From: Bacteroidota bacterium | GTDB taxonomy: Bacteria > Bacteroidota > Bacteroidia > Bacteroidales > UBA10428 | Direction of reading: 5' to 3' | DNA length: 12,656 bases | NCBI GenBank assembly: GCA_029268165.1 | Contig: JAJUGM010000049.1 | Span: forward strand, 1 to 12,656 | Shown: positions 6,384-12,656 of the stretch, piece after piece | Layout: each line of letters begins with the position of its first letter | Numbering within the stretch: position 1 is the first letter of the stretch | Program-made: the position numbers and the translations under genes | The notes under the pieces: generated by a model | Databases searched by the model: none | Told to the model about the DNA's origin: nothing | What the model saw: only the letters and a program-made list of their open reading frames with translations

Positions 6384-7391
6384 ATGGCTAAAATAAAAGT
6401 TGGTATTAACGGTTTTGGCAGAATCGGAAGGCTTGCATTCCGCGCATCACTTCAGCGAAATGATATGGAGATTGTTGCCATCAATGACCTTATTGATGTT
6501 GATTACATGTCATACATGCTGCGTTACGACACTATTCATGGAAAATTTAACGGAACGGTTGAAGTAAAAGACGGCAAACTGGTTGTTAATGGCAAAACCA
6601 TAAGGGTTACAGCTGAGAAAGATCCGGCAAACCTGAAATGGAACGAAGTTGGAGCAGATTATGTAATTGAATCAACAGGTTTATTCCTTACCAAAGAAAA
6701 AGCAGAAGCTCACCTGAAAGCAGGTGCCAAAAGAGTAGTTATGTCAGCTCCTTCAAAAGATGATACACCGATGTTTGTCGTAGGGGTTAATCATAAGGCT
6801 TATAAAAGCGATATGAATATTGTATCATGCGCTTCATGTACGACAAACTGTCTGGCTCCGGTTACCAAAGTGTTGCATGAAAACTTTGGCGTGGTTGAAG
6901 GTTTAATGACTACAGTACATTCGACCACTGCAACACAGAAAACGGTTGATGGCCCCTCAATGAAAGACTGGCGTGGCGGCCGTGCCGCATCAGGCAATAT
7001 TATTCCTTCATCTACCGGCGCTGCAAAAGCTGTTACCAAAGTAATTCCCGAATTAAAGGGCAAACTTACCGGAATGGCATTCCGTGTACCTACTTTGAAT
7101 GTATCAGTGGTTGATCTTACCTGTCGCCTCGAGAAAAGCACAACTTACGAAGAAATCTGTGCAGCAATGAAAAAAGCATCAGAAGGTGAACTGAAAGGTA
7201 TTTTAGGTTATACCGAAGACGAAGTAGTATCAAGTGATTTCATTGGCGACTCCCGTACATCAGTTTTTGATGCCAAGGCAGGAATTATGCTTAATCCTAA
7301 CTTTGTTAAGATTGTCGCCTGGTATGACAATGAATGGGGTTATTCATGCAAACTGCTTGATATGATAGCCCATATGGATACAGTAAAATAA
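6384..7391 (+). CDS. gap: Glyceraldehyde-3-phosphate dehydrogenase, NAD-dependent type
   Basis: This is the cytoplasmic glycolytic/gluconeogenic enzyme that oxidises glyceraldehyde 3-phosphate to 1,3-bisphosphoglycerate with NAD+ and phosphate. It has 335 aa from ATG 6384, the usual family length. The N-terminal Rossmann motif is NGFGRIGR (9-16), and D35 at the end of the second strand favours NAD over NADP. The active-site segment SCASCTTNC has catalytic C152, with H179 in TTVHSTTATQ. The substrate-binding segment SSTGAAKAV and the C-terminal WYDNEWGYS are intact. The frame is open to an ATG at 6297, but those 29 extra residues are hydrophobic and unlike the family, and a -7 box lies inside them, so 6384 is chosen. 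Its NADH product would be a substrate for the hydrogenase upstream. Confidence 0.96.
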   Translation: MAKIKVGINGFGRIGRLAFRASLQRNDMEIVAINDLIDVDYMSYMLRYDTIHGKFNGTVEVKDGKLVVNGKTIRVTAEKDPANLKWNEVGADYVIESTGLFLTKEKAEAHLKAGAKRVVMSAPSKDDTPMFVVGVNHKAYKSDMNIVSCASCTTNCLAPVTKVLHENFGVVEGLMTTVHSTTATQKTVDGPSMKDWRGGRAASGNIIPSSTGAAKAVTKVIPELKGKLTGMAFRVPTLNVSVVDLTCRLEKSTTYEEICAAMKKASEGELKGILGYTEDEVVSSDFIGDSRTSVFDAKAGIMLNPNFVKIVAWYDNEWGYSCKLLDMIAHMDTVK

Positions 7392-7435
7392 GGTAATTAA
7401 TAAATAGTTTTGAATTCTTTTGATATTTGTTATAC

Positions 7436-7464
7436 AAAAATGTCCGGCCAGACCGGACATTTTT
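7436..7464. terminator. Bidirectional rho-independent terminator
   Basis: Perfect 12-bp arms (7436-7447 and 7453-7464, with GC-rich core TGTCCGG/CCGGACA) flank a 5-base loop CCAGA. There is an A-run on one side and a T-run on the other, so the hairpin can end transcription from both strands. It sits between gap and the converging SiaC-like gene and overlaps the last base of that gene's stop codon. Confidence 0.9.
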
Positions 7465-7844
7465 TATTGTATATATTCAATCAGATTAAATGGTAATTTT
7501 ACTGAAGTTTTGTAGTGCTCGCCGAGACTATAAATAGCCTCATCATCTTCTTCATAGTACCAGTTGATGACACACTGGTGCCCTTCATCCTGTTTCTTTT
7601 TAAGGAGCCTGAAAATTCCCAGCAGGTATTTTGACGACCCGCTGTTGACATATTCCAGATTAAGGTCGAAGCGAGTAATCTCGGCAGGGCTTTTGTAATA
7701 TTGTTCAATCCATTCAACCAGTCGATCATAAAAGTCACCCGGATTTTCGGGAATAGACCGGCCTTCTATTTTTAAATGCCCTGTTGTCGGGTTAAAATTA
7801 ACCCCCGGAGTACTATTTGTTTTTTCAATAATCAGATCTTTCAT
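7464..7844 (-). CDS. SiaC-family (DUF1987) regulatory phosphoprotein
   Basis: This 126-residue soluble protein has the DUF1987/SiaC layout: an N-terminal strand region with STPGVNFNPTTGHLKIEGRS and IPENPGDFY (about 11-39), a helix WIEQYY, the core FDLNLEYVNSGSSKYLLGIF (59-78), and an acidic INWYYEEDDE (93-102). In Pseudomonas aeruginosa, SiaC is a partner-switch protein phosphorylated near residue 68 by SiaB, dephosphorylated by SiaA, and binds the diguanylate cyclase SiaD. S68, S70 and S71 here are the candidate equivalents. No kinase, phosphatase or cyclase partner is in the window. It lies 20 bp after the ABC permease stop on the same strand, so the two are probably co-transcribed. The family call is good; what it controls is unknown. 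Confidence 0.82.
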   Translation of the reverse strand: MKDLIIEKTNSTPGVNFNPTTGHLKIEGRSIPENPGDFYDRLVEWIEQYYKSPAEITRFDLNLEYVNSGSSKYLLGIFRLLKKKQDEGHQCVINWYYEEDDEAIYSLGEHYKTSVKLPFNLIEYIQ

Positions 7845-7864
7845 GGCATTAAAGGTATATATTT

Positions 7865-9112
7865 TTATTCATATCTTAAAGCTACAATCGGATCGAGTCT
7901 TGAGGCTTTAACAGCAGGATAATATCCCGAAGCAAGCCCCACCAGAAAACATAATACAAAACCCGAGAATATCCATATCCATGGGATAAAAAACTGCGAC
8001 TGAAAAGCTAAAGATAAAACTTTTCCCAGTAAAATACCAAGTAAAATACCAACAAAACCGCCAATCTGGCAAATAAGTATGGCTTCAAACAAAAACTGCT
8101 GTCGTATGAATGAACTTTTTGCACCAATAGCTTTACGGATACCAATTTCAGTAGTCCGCTCCGTTACAGACACAAGCATAATATTCATCAATCCAATAGC
8201 TGCCCCGAACAGTGTAACAACACCTATCATGGTGGCTGCAATAAGAACTATGCCCAATACATCTTTCAACATTTTTGACAAAAAATCACTTTTAATGATG
8301 TTGAAATCCGATTCATCGGTAACACTGAGTCTGCGTACTGACCTGAACAGGCTCTCAGCATATCCTTCGGCTGCTTCTGATAACATTTCACTGTTTGGAG
8401 TAATATTGATGGAATAATTCCTGTTTGGCCAGGGGAAAAATTGCCTTACACTGGTATATGTTAATATACACATATTATCACTGCTCATAACACTCGAACC
8501 TTTTTCTTTCAGAATACCTATAACCAGAAATTTGCCATTACCAATACTAATCACTTTATCAAGCGGATTCTCACCCTGTTTGAATAACTTTTTAACCACC
8601 GACTTGCCCAATATAACAACATTTCTGTTCATCAGCACATCCTGGTATGAAATATTTCTGCCGCTTTCAATCTCATAGCCTGCAGTAATAAGATAGTTTT
8701 CATCGCCACCAATAATGGCAACATTGGGATGAGTTTTCTCCGACCGGTATTTAACCACTGAAGTATTTGATGCATAGGTAGAAATAGAAACTACAGCGGG
8801 AAATGAAAATCTTTCTTTAAATTCCTTAGCCTGCCTGTATGAAATGTAAGGATAATTCTTTTTGCGGTAATGTCGGCTTCCAATCTGAATATTTATGCTT
8901 CGGCTCTCAATAGTGAAAGTATTAGTTCCCATGGTAGCGAATTGTGTTGTAATGGTGCTTTTTATGGAATCAATGGCAGTGAGAATGCCAACGAGCGCCA
9001 TGATGCCCACGGCAATTATAAGCATAGTGAGCACCGAGCGCAACATGTTTGACCGCACTGAATCCAGAGAAACCCTGAAATTATCTTTTAATAGCAGTAA
9101 AAACCTTATCAT
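7865..9112 (-). CDS. MacB/FtsX-like ABC transporter permease
   Basis: This inner-membrane permease has 415 aa from the chosen start, with the MacB-type plan. TM1 (about 27-48) follows a basic N-terminus, then comes a large periplasmic MacB_PCD domain (about 50-280) and three C-terminal helices (about 285-313, 341-370, 378-396). The segment SVTERTTEIGIRKAIGAK is the conserved cytoplasmic loop of FtsX-type permeases, and ASGYYPAVKASRLDPIVALRYE is the typical C-terminus. Such permeases work with a LolD/MacB-type ATPase to move lipoproteins, peptides or toxins out of the membrane; no ATPase gene is present here. An in-frame ATG at 9190 would add 26 residues, but a -7 box at 9140-9147 and the family N-terminus (MIRFLLLLKDNFR) favour 9112. 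The substrate cannot be told. Confidence 0.85.
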   Translation of the reverse strand: MIRFLLLLKDNFRVSLDSVRSNMLRSVLTMLIIAVGIMALVGILTAIDSIKSTITTQFATMGTNTFTIESRSINIQIGSRHYRKKNYPYISYRQAKEFKERFSFPAVVSISTYASNTSVVKYRSEKTHPNVAIIGGDENYLITAGYEIESGRNISYQDVLMNRNVVILGKSVVKKLFKQGENPLDKVISIGNGKFLVIGILKEKGSSVMSSDNMCILTYTSVRQFFPWPNRNYSINITPNSEMLSEAAEGYAESLFRSVRRLSVTDESDFNIIKSDFLSKMLKDVLGIVLIAATMIGVVTLFGAAIGLMNIMLVSVTERTTEIGIRKAIGAKSSFIRQQFLFEAILICQIGGFVGILLGILLGKVLSLAFQSQFFIPWIWIFSGFVLCFLVGLASGYYPAVKASRLDPIVALRYE

Positions 9113-9139
9113 GCAAAATTGAGAATAAAGCATGTCAAA

Positions 9140-9147
9140 CAAATTTA
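9140..9147 (-). promoter_or_regulatory. Candidate -7 box for the ABC permease / SiaC pair
   Basis: Read on the minus strand, this is TAAATTTG, an exact TAnnTTTG match. Transcription would start near 9135, giving a leader of about 23 nt before the start at 9112. No good -33 element is seen at 19-21 bp, so the call is modest. Confidence 0.4.
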
Positions 9148-9175
9148 CTTTAATTTTTGTTCTGTTATAAAATAT

Positions 9176-9207
9176 TTGTGAACAAATCATTGCATTTGAT
9201 ATATTTA
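9176..9207 (+). promoter_or_regulatory. Candidate promoter of the nitroreductase
   Basis: TTG at 9176-9178 and TATATTTA at 9200-9207 (one mismatch to TAnnTTTG) are separated by 21 bp, which fits the Bacteroidota -33/-7 layout. The ATG at 9228 would lie about 15 nt after the start of transcription. Confidence 0.4.
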
Positions 9208-9227
9208 CAAATTCAAAAATTAATTCT

Positions 9228-9971
9228 ATGATTGATGTAATTTTAAATCACAAGTCAATAAGAAAATATAAAGACGAGCCGGTTAATCAATCGCTGCTGA
9301 ATAAAATTCTGCTGGCAGCTACCCGCGCATCCACAACCGGCAACATGCAGGTTTACAGCATTATTGTTACTACAGATAAAAAAGTTAAAGAACAGCTTTG
9401 GGAGGCTCATTTTAAGCAGAATATGGTGCTTCAGGCCCCGGTAATACTTACATTTTGCGCCGATTTCAACCGTTTTAACAAGTGGTGCCGCCTGCGTGAA
9501 GCCGAACCGGGCTATGATAATTTTCTATCTTTCTTCACAGCAGCCATTGACGCCCTGCTTGCAGCCCAAAATGCTGCTCTGGCAGCTGAGGCGTTTGGAC
9601 TGGGAATTTGTTACCTGGGTACAACAACTTATAATGCCGATCAGATATCAGTAATACTCAACCTGCCTTCAGATGTTGTTCCTGTTACTACACTTGTAGC
9701 AGGTTATCCCGACGAAAACCCTTTTCTTACTGACCGTCTGCCACTTGAAGGGGTAATTCATTATGAAAGATATAAAGACTATACACCTGCAGATATTGAT
9801 AAAATATATGCTGAAAAAGACTCGTCAGAACTAACGAAGAAACTGTTAAAGGAAAACAACCTGAAGACGCTTGCTCAGATATTTACACAAAAACGGTATA
9901 CCAAAAAGGATAATGAATTATTTTCTGAAAAATTACTAAAGGTGATTCAGAAACAAGGTTTCAAGTTTTAG
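9228..9971 (+). CDS. NfsA/FRP-type FMN-dependent nitroreductase family oxidoreductase
   Basis: This 247-residue protein is of the length and type of the NfsA/flavin-reductase branch of the nitroreductase superfamily. Such enzymes bind FMN at a dimer interface and use NAD(P)H to reduce nitro-compounds, quinones or flavins in the cytoplasm. The FMN-phosphate motif HKSIRKYKDEPV is at 8-19, ATRASTTGNMQ at 31-41, the central helix AAIDALLAAQNAALAAEAFGLG at about 105-126 leads into GICYLG, and VAGYP is at 157-161. The C-terminal extension (about 180-247) is Lys-rich and typical of this branch. It is divergent from the ABC permease and converges on the methyltransferase at 10014. The physiological substrate is unknown; annotation beyond the family would be guesswork. 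Confidence 0.85.
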   Translation: MIDVILNHKSIRKYKDEPVNQSLLNKILLAATRASTTGNMQVYSIIVTTDKKVKEQLWEAHFKQNMVLQAPVILTFCADFNRFNKWCRLREAEPGYDNFLSFFTAAIDALLAAQNAALAAEAFGLGICYLGTTTYNADQISVILNLPSDVVPVTTLVAGYPDENPFLTDRLPLEGVIHYERYKDYTPADIDKIYAEKDSSELTKKLLKENNLKTLAQIFTQKRYTKKDNELFSEKLLKVIQKQGFKF

Positions 9972-10013
9972 TTACAACCCAGGCCGGATGTATTTTTTTC
10001 TTTGTACTTTAAC

Positions 10014-10766
10014 TTAATTCTTATCTTTTTTTACCAACACAATTAAAACTCTTGTTGCAAACAAAGCAGGTATTTTTCCTAACAAGGGTTCAAGGTACTG
10101 AATATAATCAAGCATTTTGTCAGGTAAAAGCTGGGGTTTGCTGTAACCACCCGAAAAAATATAAGGCCATGCAGGAATTCTCCTTTTTGTTATGATTTCA
10201 AAATTATGTAAATACTTGTCATACCTTTTTGAATAAAAAACCCTTGTGGCATTTCCCTGTGCAGCATAATAATCAATATGCCACGGATGAAATCCGTCAG
10301 AAGCAAACCAGGTTATTTTCTTAAAAAAAGCTACGGGCTCATGATGAAAAAGGCCATAAACAAATAGGCCGGTCAAACTTATATAGGGGTCAAAAATAAT
10401 AATCCGGCCCGAAGGCTGAAGAACGCGGTGGAATTCTTGCAAAGCAGTTCCGGGAAATTCAAGGTGATGAAAAACATCAAAAAGAATAAGGTTGGATATA
10501 CTGTTATCGGCAAAACTAAGCTGATAAGCATTTTCTACCTGATCAATCCATGGATTTTTAAAAATATCTGTACAGACTGCTTCAGGTATGATCATTTTAA
10601 TATTTCCTATTCCTGACCCAAGCTCTATAATGCCGCCATTGAGTTTACGATTAAGATAACCTGCAATTAACACATAAAACTGCCGGTAAATTTCCCTAAG
10701 CACCTGCTTATGGTTCCAATAATCCAGATTCTTTTGAATTTCAATGTTATGCTGACCTAAATCCAT
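10014..10766 (-). CDS. Class I SAM-dependent methyltransferase
   Basis: This 250-residue protein has the Methyltransf_11 pattern. The SAM-binding motif I is GIIELGSGIGN (about 45-55), an acidic residue follows the next strand (D67), FADNSISNLILFDVFHHLEF (85-104) covers the post-II region, and HRVLQPSGRIIIFDP (113-127) is motif III. A hydrophobic segment (SLTGLFVYGLFHHEP, about 130-144) and the aromatic-rich C-terminal half could contact a lipid or membrane. It follows the methyltransferase-glycosyltransferase fusion gene by 37 bp on the same strand, so the two are probably one operon. The acceptor is unknown; context suggests a glycan or polyprenyl-linked sugar. In the 42-bp gap to the converging nitroreductase (9972-10013) I see no clear hairpin. 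Confidence 0.8.
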   Translation of the reverse strand: MDLGQHNIEIQKNLDYWNHKQVLREIYRQFYVLIAGYLNRKLNGGIIELGSGIGNIKMIIPEAVCTDIFKNPWIDQVENAYQLSFADNSISNLILFDVFHHLEFPGTALQEFHRVLQPSGRIIIFDPYISLTGLFVYGLFHHEPVAFFKKITWFASDGFHPWHIDYYAAQGNATRVFYSKRYDKYLHNFEIITKRRIPAWPYIFSGGYSKPQLLPDKMLDYIQYLEPLLGKIPALFATRVLIVLVKKDKN

Positions 10767-10803
10767 TTTAAAAACACGAGCGATTCGTAAAATGATTATG
10801 TAT

Positions 10804-12210
10804 TTATTTAAATTTCAATTTAAAAGCAGCAAATAAACTCATCTTTAACAATAACCATCCATGCCTGAAGCGGCTGATCTGTGTTGAACCATATTCACGT
10901 TCGCGGTACCTGACAATAATTTCAACGATCTTCAGATTCAGTTTTGATGCACCGAAAAGTAAATCGAAGTCGCCAAACGGGTCGAAGTCGCCAAAATAAT
11001 GGCGGTTTTCTTTTATTTTCAGATAGTCATTTCTAAACAATACCTTGGTACCACATAAAGTATCTTTTAACCGTTGGCCCAGGATAAAGGTAAAAAACCA
11101 CCCGAAAAATTTATTTCCCAAAAGGTTAAGGAATCTCATAGCTTGTTTCTCCATGGGGTAAACCAACCGGCAGCCGTTTATAAATTCGCCGTGATTACGG
11201 GCTATGGCATCATAAAATTTGGGCATATCTTCAGGTGGTGTTGTAAGGTCGGCATCAAGTATCATCAGAATATCGCCGGTGGCTGCTTCAAAACCTTCGC
11301 GCACTGCATTTCCCTTACCTTTCCCGGTTTGCCTCAAAATCTTAATATTTTTATCGGCATATTTTTCCTTAACTCTTAATATTTCATGATATGTATTGTC
11401 TTTTGAATGGCCTTCAACAAAAATAAATTCCTGGTTTTTGCCAAACTGAGGGGTGCGTATGATGGCATTTTCAATATTCCCCTCTTCATTACGGGCAGGA
11501 ATAATTATTGAAACTGAATATTCCTTTAACATCTTTTCAGCCGGACGTGCAACAACAAAGAAAATCAGGTTAAGGTGGTGTATCAGCGGAAGGTTAGCAA
11601 TGATTTTGTTAAATAACCAGTTAAAAACAGGAATATATACTGGCAACAGCAATTTCCGATCCACCTTTACAGGTTCGAAACCTTCAAGGTTAAGCAGTAA
11701 CTCGATATCACGGTATGACAGCCAGTTCTGCAAAGGTTGTCTGAATTTAATACCAGTTTTTTCAGCAAGTCTTATCAAAGGTGTCCATAAATAATTATGA
11801 TTGGAAATAATTAGACGGGTACGTTCATGAGCCAGCGGCCTGATACATTTCAATGCTGCCTGCACGTCAGCAAGAACACCAAGAATATCAGACAGAATAA
11901 TATAATCAAATTGCTCATCCAGCCGAAATTGTTCTGCATCAAGGCATAAAAATTCCAGATGCGGATATTTCCTGCGGGCTATATCGACCATCTTTTGAGA
12001 AAAGTCAATACCCACACCCCGTGATGGTCTTACTGCATTAAGCAAATCGCCGGTACCAGAACCTATTTCAAGTACACGGCTTCCCTCGGGGATCATAAAA
12101 CCAAAGTACTGTCTGATTGTTTTGTAATACAACGTGTTTCTTCTGCGCCAGCGGTCAACTCTTTCGGCTATGCTGTTGTAAAAATCAATGAGTTTTCTTT
12201 TATCAGGCAT
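10804..12210 (-). CDS. Fusion: SAM methyltransferase plus family-2 (DPM1-like) glycosyltransferase
   Basis: This 468-residue protein has two catalytic domains. The N-terminal class I methyltransferase (about 1-220) has motif I VLEIGSGTGD (46-55), GIDFSQKMVDIAR (67-79) and FDYIILSDIL (101-110). The C-terminal GT2 domain (about 230-450) has SIIIPARNEEGNI (234-246), the metal/nucleotide-binding LDADLTTP (318-325), FLNLLGNKFFGWFF (360-373), LKDTLCGTKVLFR (381-393) and the basic RYREREYGSTQISRFRHG (434-451). The GT2 part resembles dolichol/polyprenyl-phosphate mannosyl- or glucosyltransferases, which load a sugar onto a lipid carrier at the cytoplasmic membrane face. I see no strong transmembrane pair. 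The repeated FGDFDPFGDFD is probably a family feature. It heads a two-gene operon and is divergent from a GT-C-like gene that could use the lipid-linked sugar. Fusion is clear; substrates are inferred. Confidence 0.87.
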   Translation of the reverse strand: MPDKRKLIDFYNSIAERVDRWRRRNTLYYKTIRQYFGFMIPEGSRVLEIGSGTGDLLNAVRPSRGVGIDFSQKMVDIARRKYPHLEFLCLDAEQFRLDEQFDYIILSDILGVLADVQAALKCIRPLAHERTRLIISNHNYLWTPLIRLAEKTGIKFRQPLQNWLSYRDIELLLNLEGFEPVKVDRKLLLPVYIPVFNWLFNKIIANLPLIHHLNLIFFVVARPAEKMLKEYSVSIIIPARNEEGNIENAIIRTPQFGKNQEFIFVEGHSKDNTYHEILRVKEKYADKNIKILRQTGKGKGNAVREGFEAATGDILMILDADLTTPPEDMPKFYDAIARNHGEFINGCRLVYPMEKQAMRFLNLLGNKFFGWFFTFILGQRLKDTLCGTKVLFRNDYLKIKENRHYFGDFDPFGDFDLLFGASKLNLKIVEIIVRYREREYGSTQISRFRHGWLLLKMSLFAAFKLKFK

Positions 12211-12229
12211 AAAATTGATGTTATGGCCT

Positions 12230-12237
12230 CAAATGTA
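12230..12237 (-). promoter_or_regulatory. Candidate -7 box for the fusion gene operon
   Basis: Read on the minus strand, this is TACATTTG, an exact TAnnTTTG match, 20 bp before the start codon at 12210. The -33 region is weak (TTTA, 22-bp spacing). The 79-bp gap to the divergent gene at 12290 also contains TAAATTTA (12260-12267), a one-mismatch -7 box on the plus strand. Confidence 0.4.
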
Positions 12238-12289
12238 AAAAGTTTACCATAAAGTTTCTTAAATTTAGCGGAATAAAATTATCCTTATC

Positions 12290-12656
12290 ATGTCAAAGAA
12301 TTACAAACAGCAAAAAAAGAAAACTGATAATAATTTTAATGCCCGTACTCCGTCAAAACATAACAGCAAAACAGGTTTAATTGCTCCACAGGAGCCATTT
12401 GCCAGGTGGGAAAACTTTTTCAGAAAAAATTTAAAAATTTTTTTCTACATCTCGCTTTTTCTTACAGTAATACTGGGAATTTATCTGTTTGATGTGAAAA
12501 TCCACGAAGGTGGTGACGATTCAAACTATATTGAAATGGCCTATAATTTCCTCAAAGGCAAAAGTTTTCCTTCATGGCACGGCGAGTTTTATTCCATCCT
12601 GATGAGCCTGCCAATCCTTATTTTTGGCCTGAATGTGGTTATTCTTAAAATATTAT
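12290..12656 (+). CDS. GT-C (family 39-like) membrane glycosyltransferase, 5' part
   Basis: The gene runs off the window; 122 codons are visible. The first about 45 residues are cytoplasmic and rich in Lys, Asn and Gln. A transmembrane helix follows (about 48-68), then a loop with EGGDDSNYIEMAYNFLKGK (73-91), an aromatic SFPSWHGEFYSILMSLPILIFGLN (92-115) and the start of a second hydrophobic segment. An acidic Asp-Asp pair in the first extracytoplasmic loop, followed by Tyr and a helix ending in a Gly, is typical of GT-C enzymes of the ArnT/PMT (family 39) type, which move sugars from polyprenyl-phosphate donors. It is divergent from the DPM1-like fusion gene, a natural source of such donors. 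The family call is tentative because only the N-terminus is seen. Confidence 0.6.
   Translation, partial: MSKNYKQQKKKTDNNFNARTPSKHNSKTGLIAPQEPFARWENFFRKNLKIFFYISLFLTVILGIYLFDVKIHEGGDDSNYIEMAYNFLKGKSFPSWHGEFYSILMSLPILIFGLNVVILKIL

Noticed and set aside
8028..8051. Tandem 12-bp repeat (two copies) in the ABC permease gene
   Set aside because: It encodes GILLGILL within a transmembrane helix, and in-frame low-complexity membrane sequence explains it. Copy-number slippage would be in frame, but nothing supports a switch.
10964..10995. Direct repeat of 14 bp with 18-bp period in the fusion gene
   Set aside because: It encodes FGDFDP-FGDFDL in frame; I recall this duplicated block as a conserved feature of related GT2 proteins, so it is probably not a recent expansion.
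11074..11379. Plus-strand frame of 101 codons antisense to the GT2 domain
   Set aside because: The minus-strand gene has all GT2 motifs; the plus frame shows none.
1..12656. CRISPR arrays, tRNA or rRNA genes, insertion sequences, riboswitches
   Set aside because: I saw no regularly spaced repeats, no cloverleaf-like or rRNA-like stretch, no transposase and no leader resembling a known riboswitch; gaps over 200 bp hold only the promoters, small genes and terminators listed.

Overview
The window looks like chromosomal DNA of an anaerobic, H2-metabolising member of the Bacteroidota, probably Bacteroidales-like. Support comes from AT-rich intergenic DNA, several matches to the Bacteroidota -7 promoter element TAnnTTTG, weak Shine-Dalgarno sequences, Bacteroidota-type short lipoproteins and an outer-membrane-like protein, and an [FeFe] hydrogenase. 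No tRNA, rRNA, CRISPR array, transposase or phage gene was seen.

Region 1 (1-4770) is a complete four-gene operon for a multimeric, NAD-linked, probably electron-bifurcating [FeFe] hydrogenase of the HndABCD/HydABC type. The order is HndB-like protein, flavin/NAD subunit (HydB), catalytic H-cluster subunit (HydA), NuoE-like subunit (HydC), followed by a hairpin terminator. Just upstream lies a perfect 18-bp palindrome with the layout of a Rex (NADH/NAD+ sensor) operator. A second, degenerate copy 23 bp downstream overlaps a -7-like box. Repression relieved by high NADH is therefore a plausible mode of control.

Region 2 (4900-6150) holds two tandem paralogous mini-lipoproteins of 42 and 43 residues. 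Both carry Cys-Pro-Ala-Tyr-Ser just after the lipobox, and a perfect hairpin lies between them. A secreted, probably outer-membrane protein of uncharacterised family follows in the same direction.

Region 3 (6150-7470) is glycolytic GAPDH, whose start is best placed at 6384. A strong bidirectional terminator separates it from the converging genes.

Region 4 (7464-9971) has a minus-strand pair, a MacB/FtsX-like ABC permease without a visible ATPase followed by a SiaC-family (DUF1987) phosphoprotein. Divergent from the pair is an NfsA/FRP-type FMN nitroreductase. The 115-bp gap between them carries candidate promoters for both directions.

Region 5 (10014-12656) has a minus-strand pair: a methyltransferase-GT2 glycosyltransferase fusion, then a stand-alone SAM methyltransferase. 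Divergent from them is the 5' part of a large membrane protein resembling a GT-C (family 39-like) glycosyltransferase. Together they suggest lipid-linked sugar transfer and modification at the membrane or envelope. The most promising leads are the Rex-like operator pair on the hydrogenase operon and the tandem CPAYS mini-lipoproteins beside the membrane protein gene.
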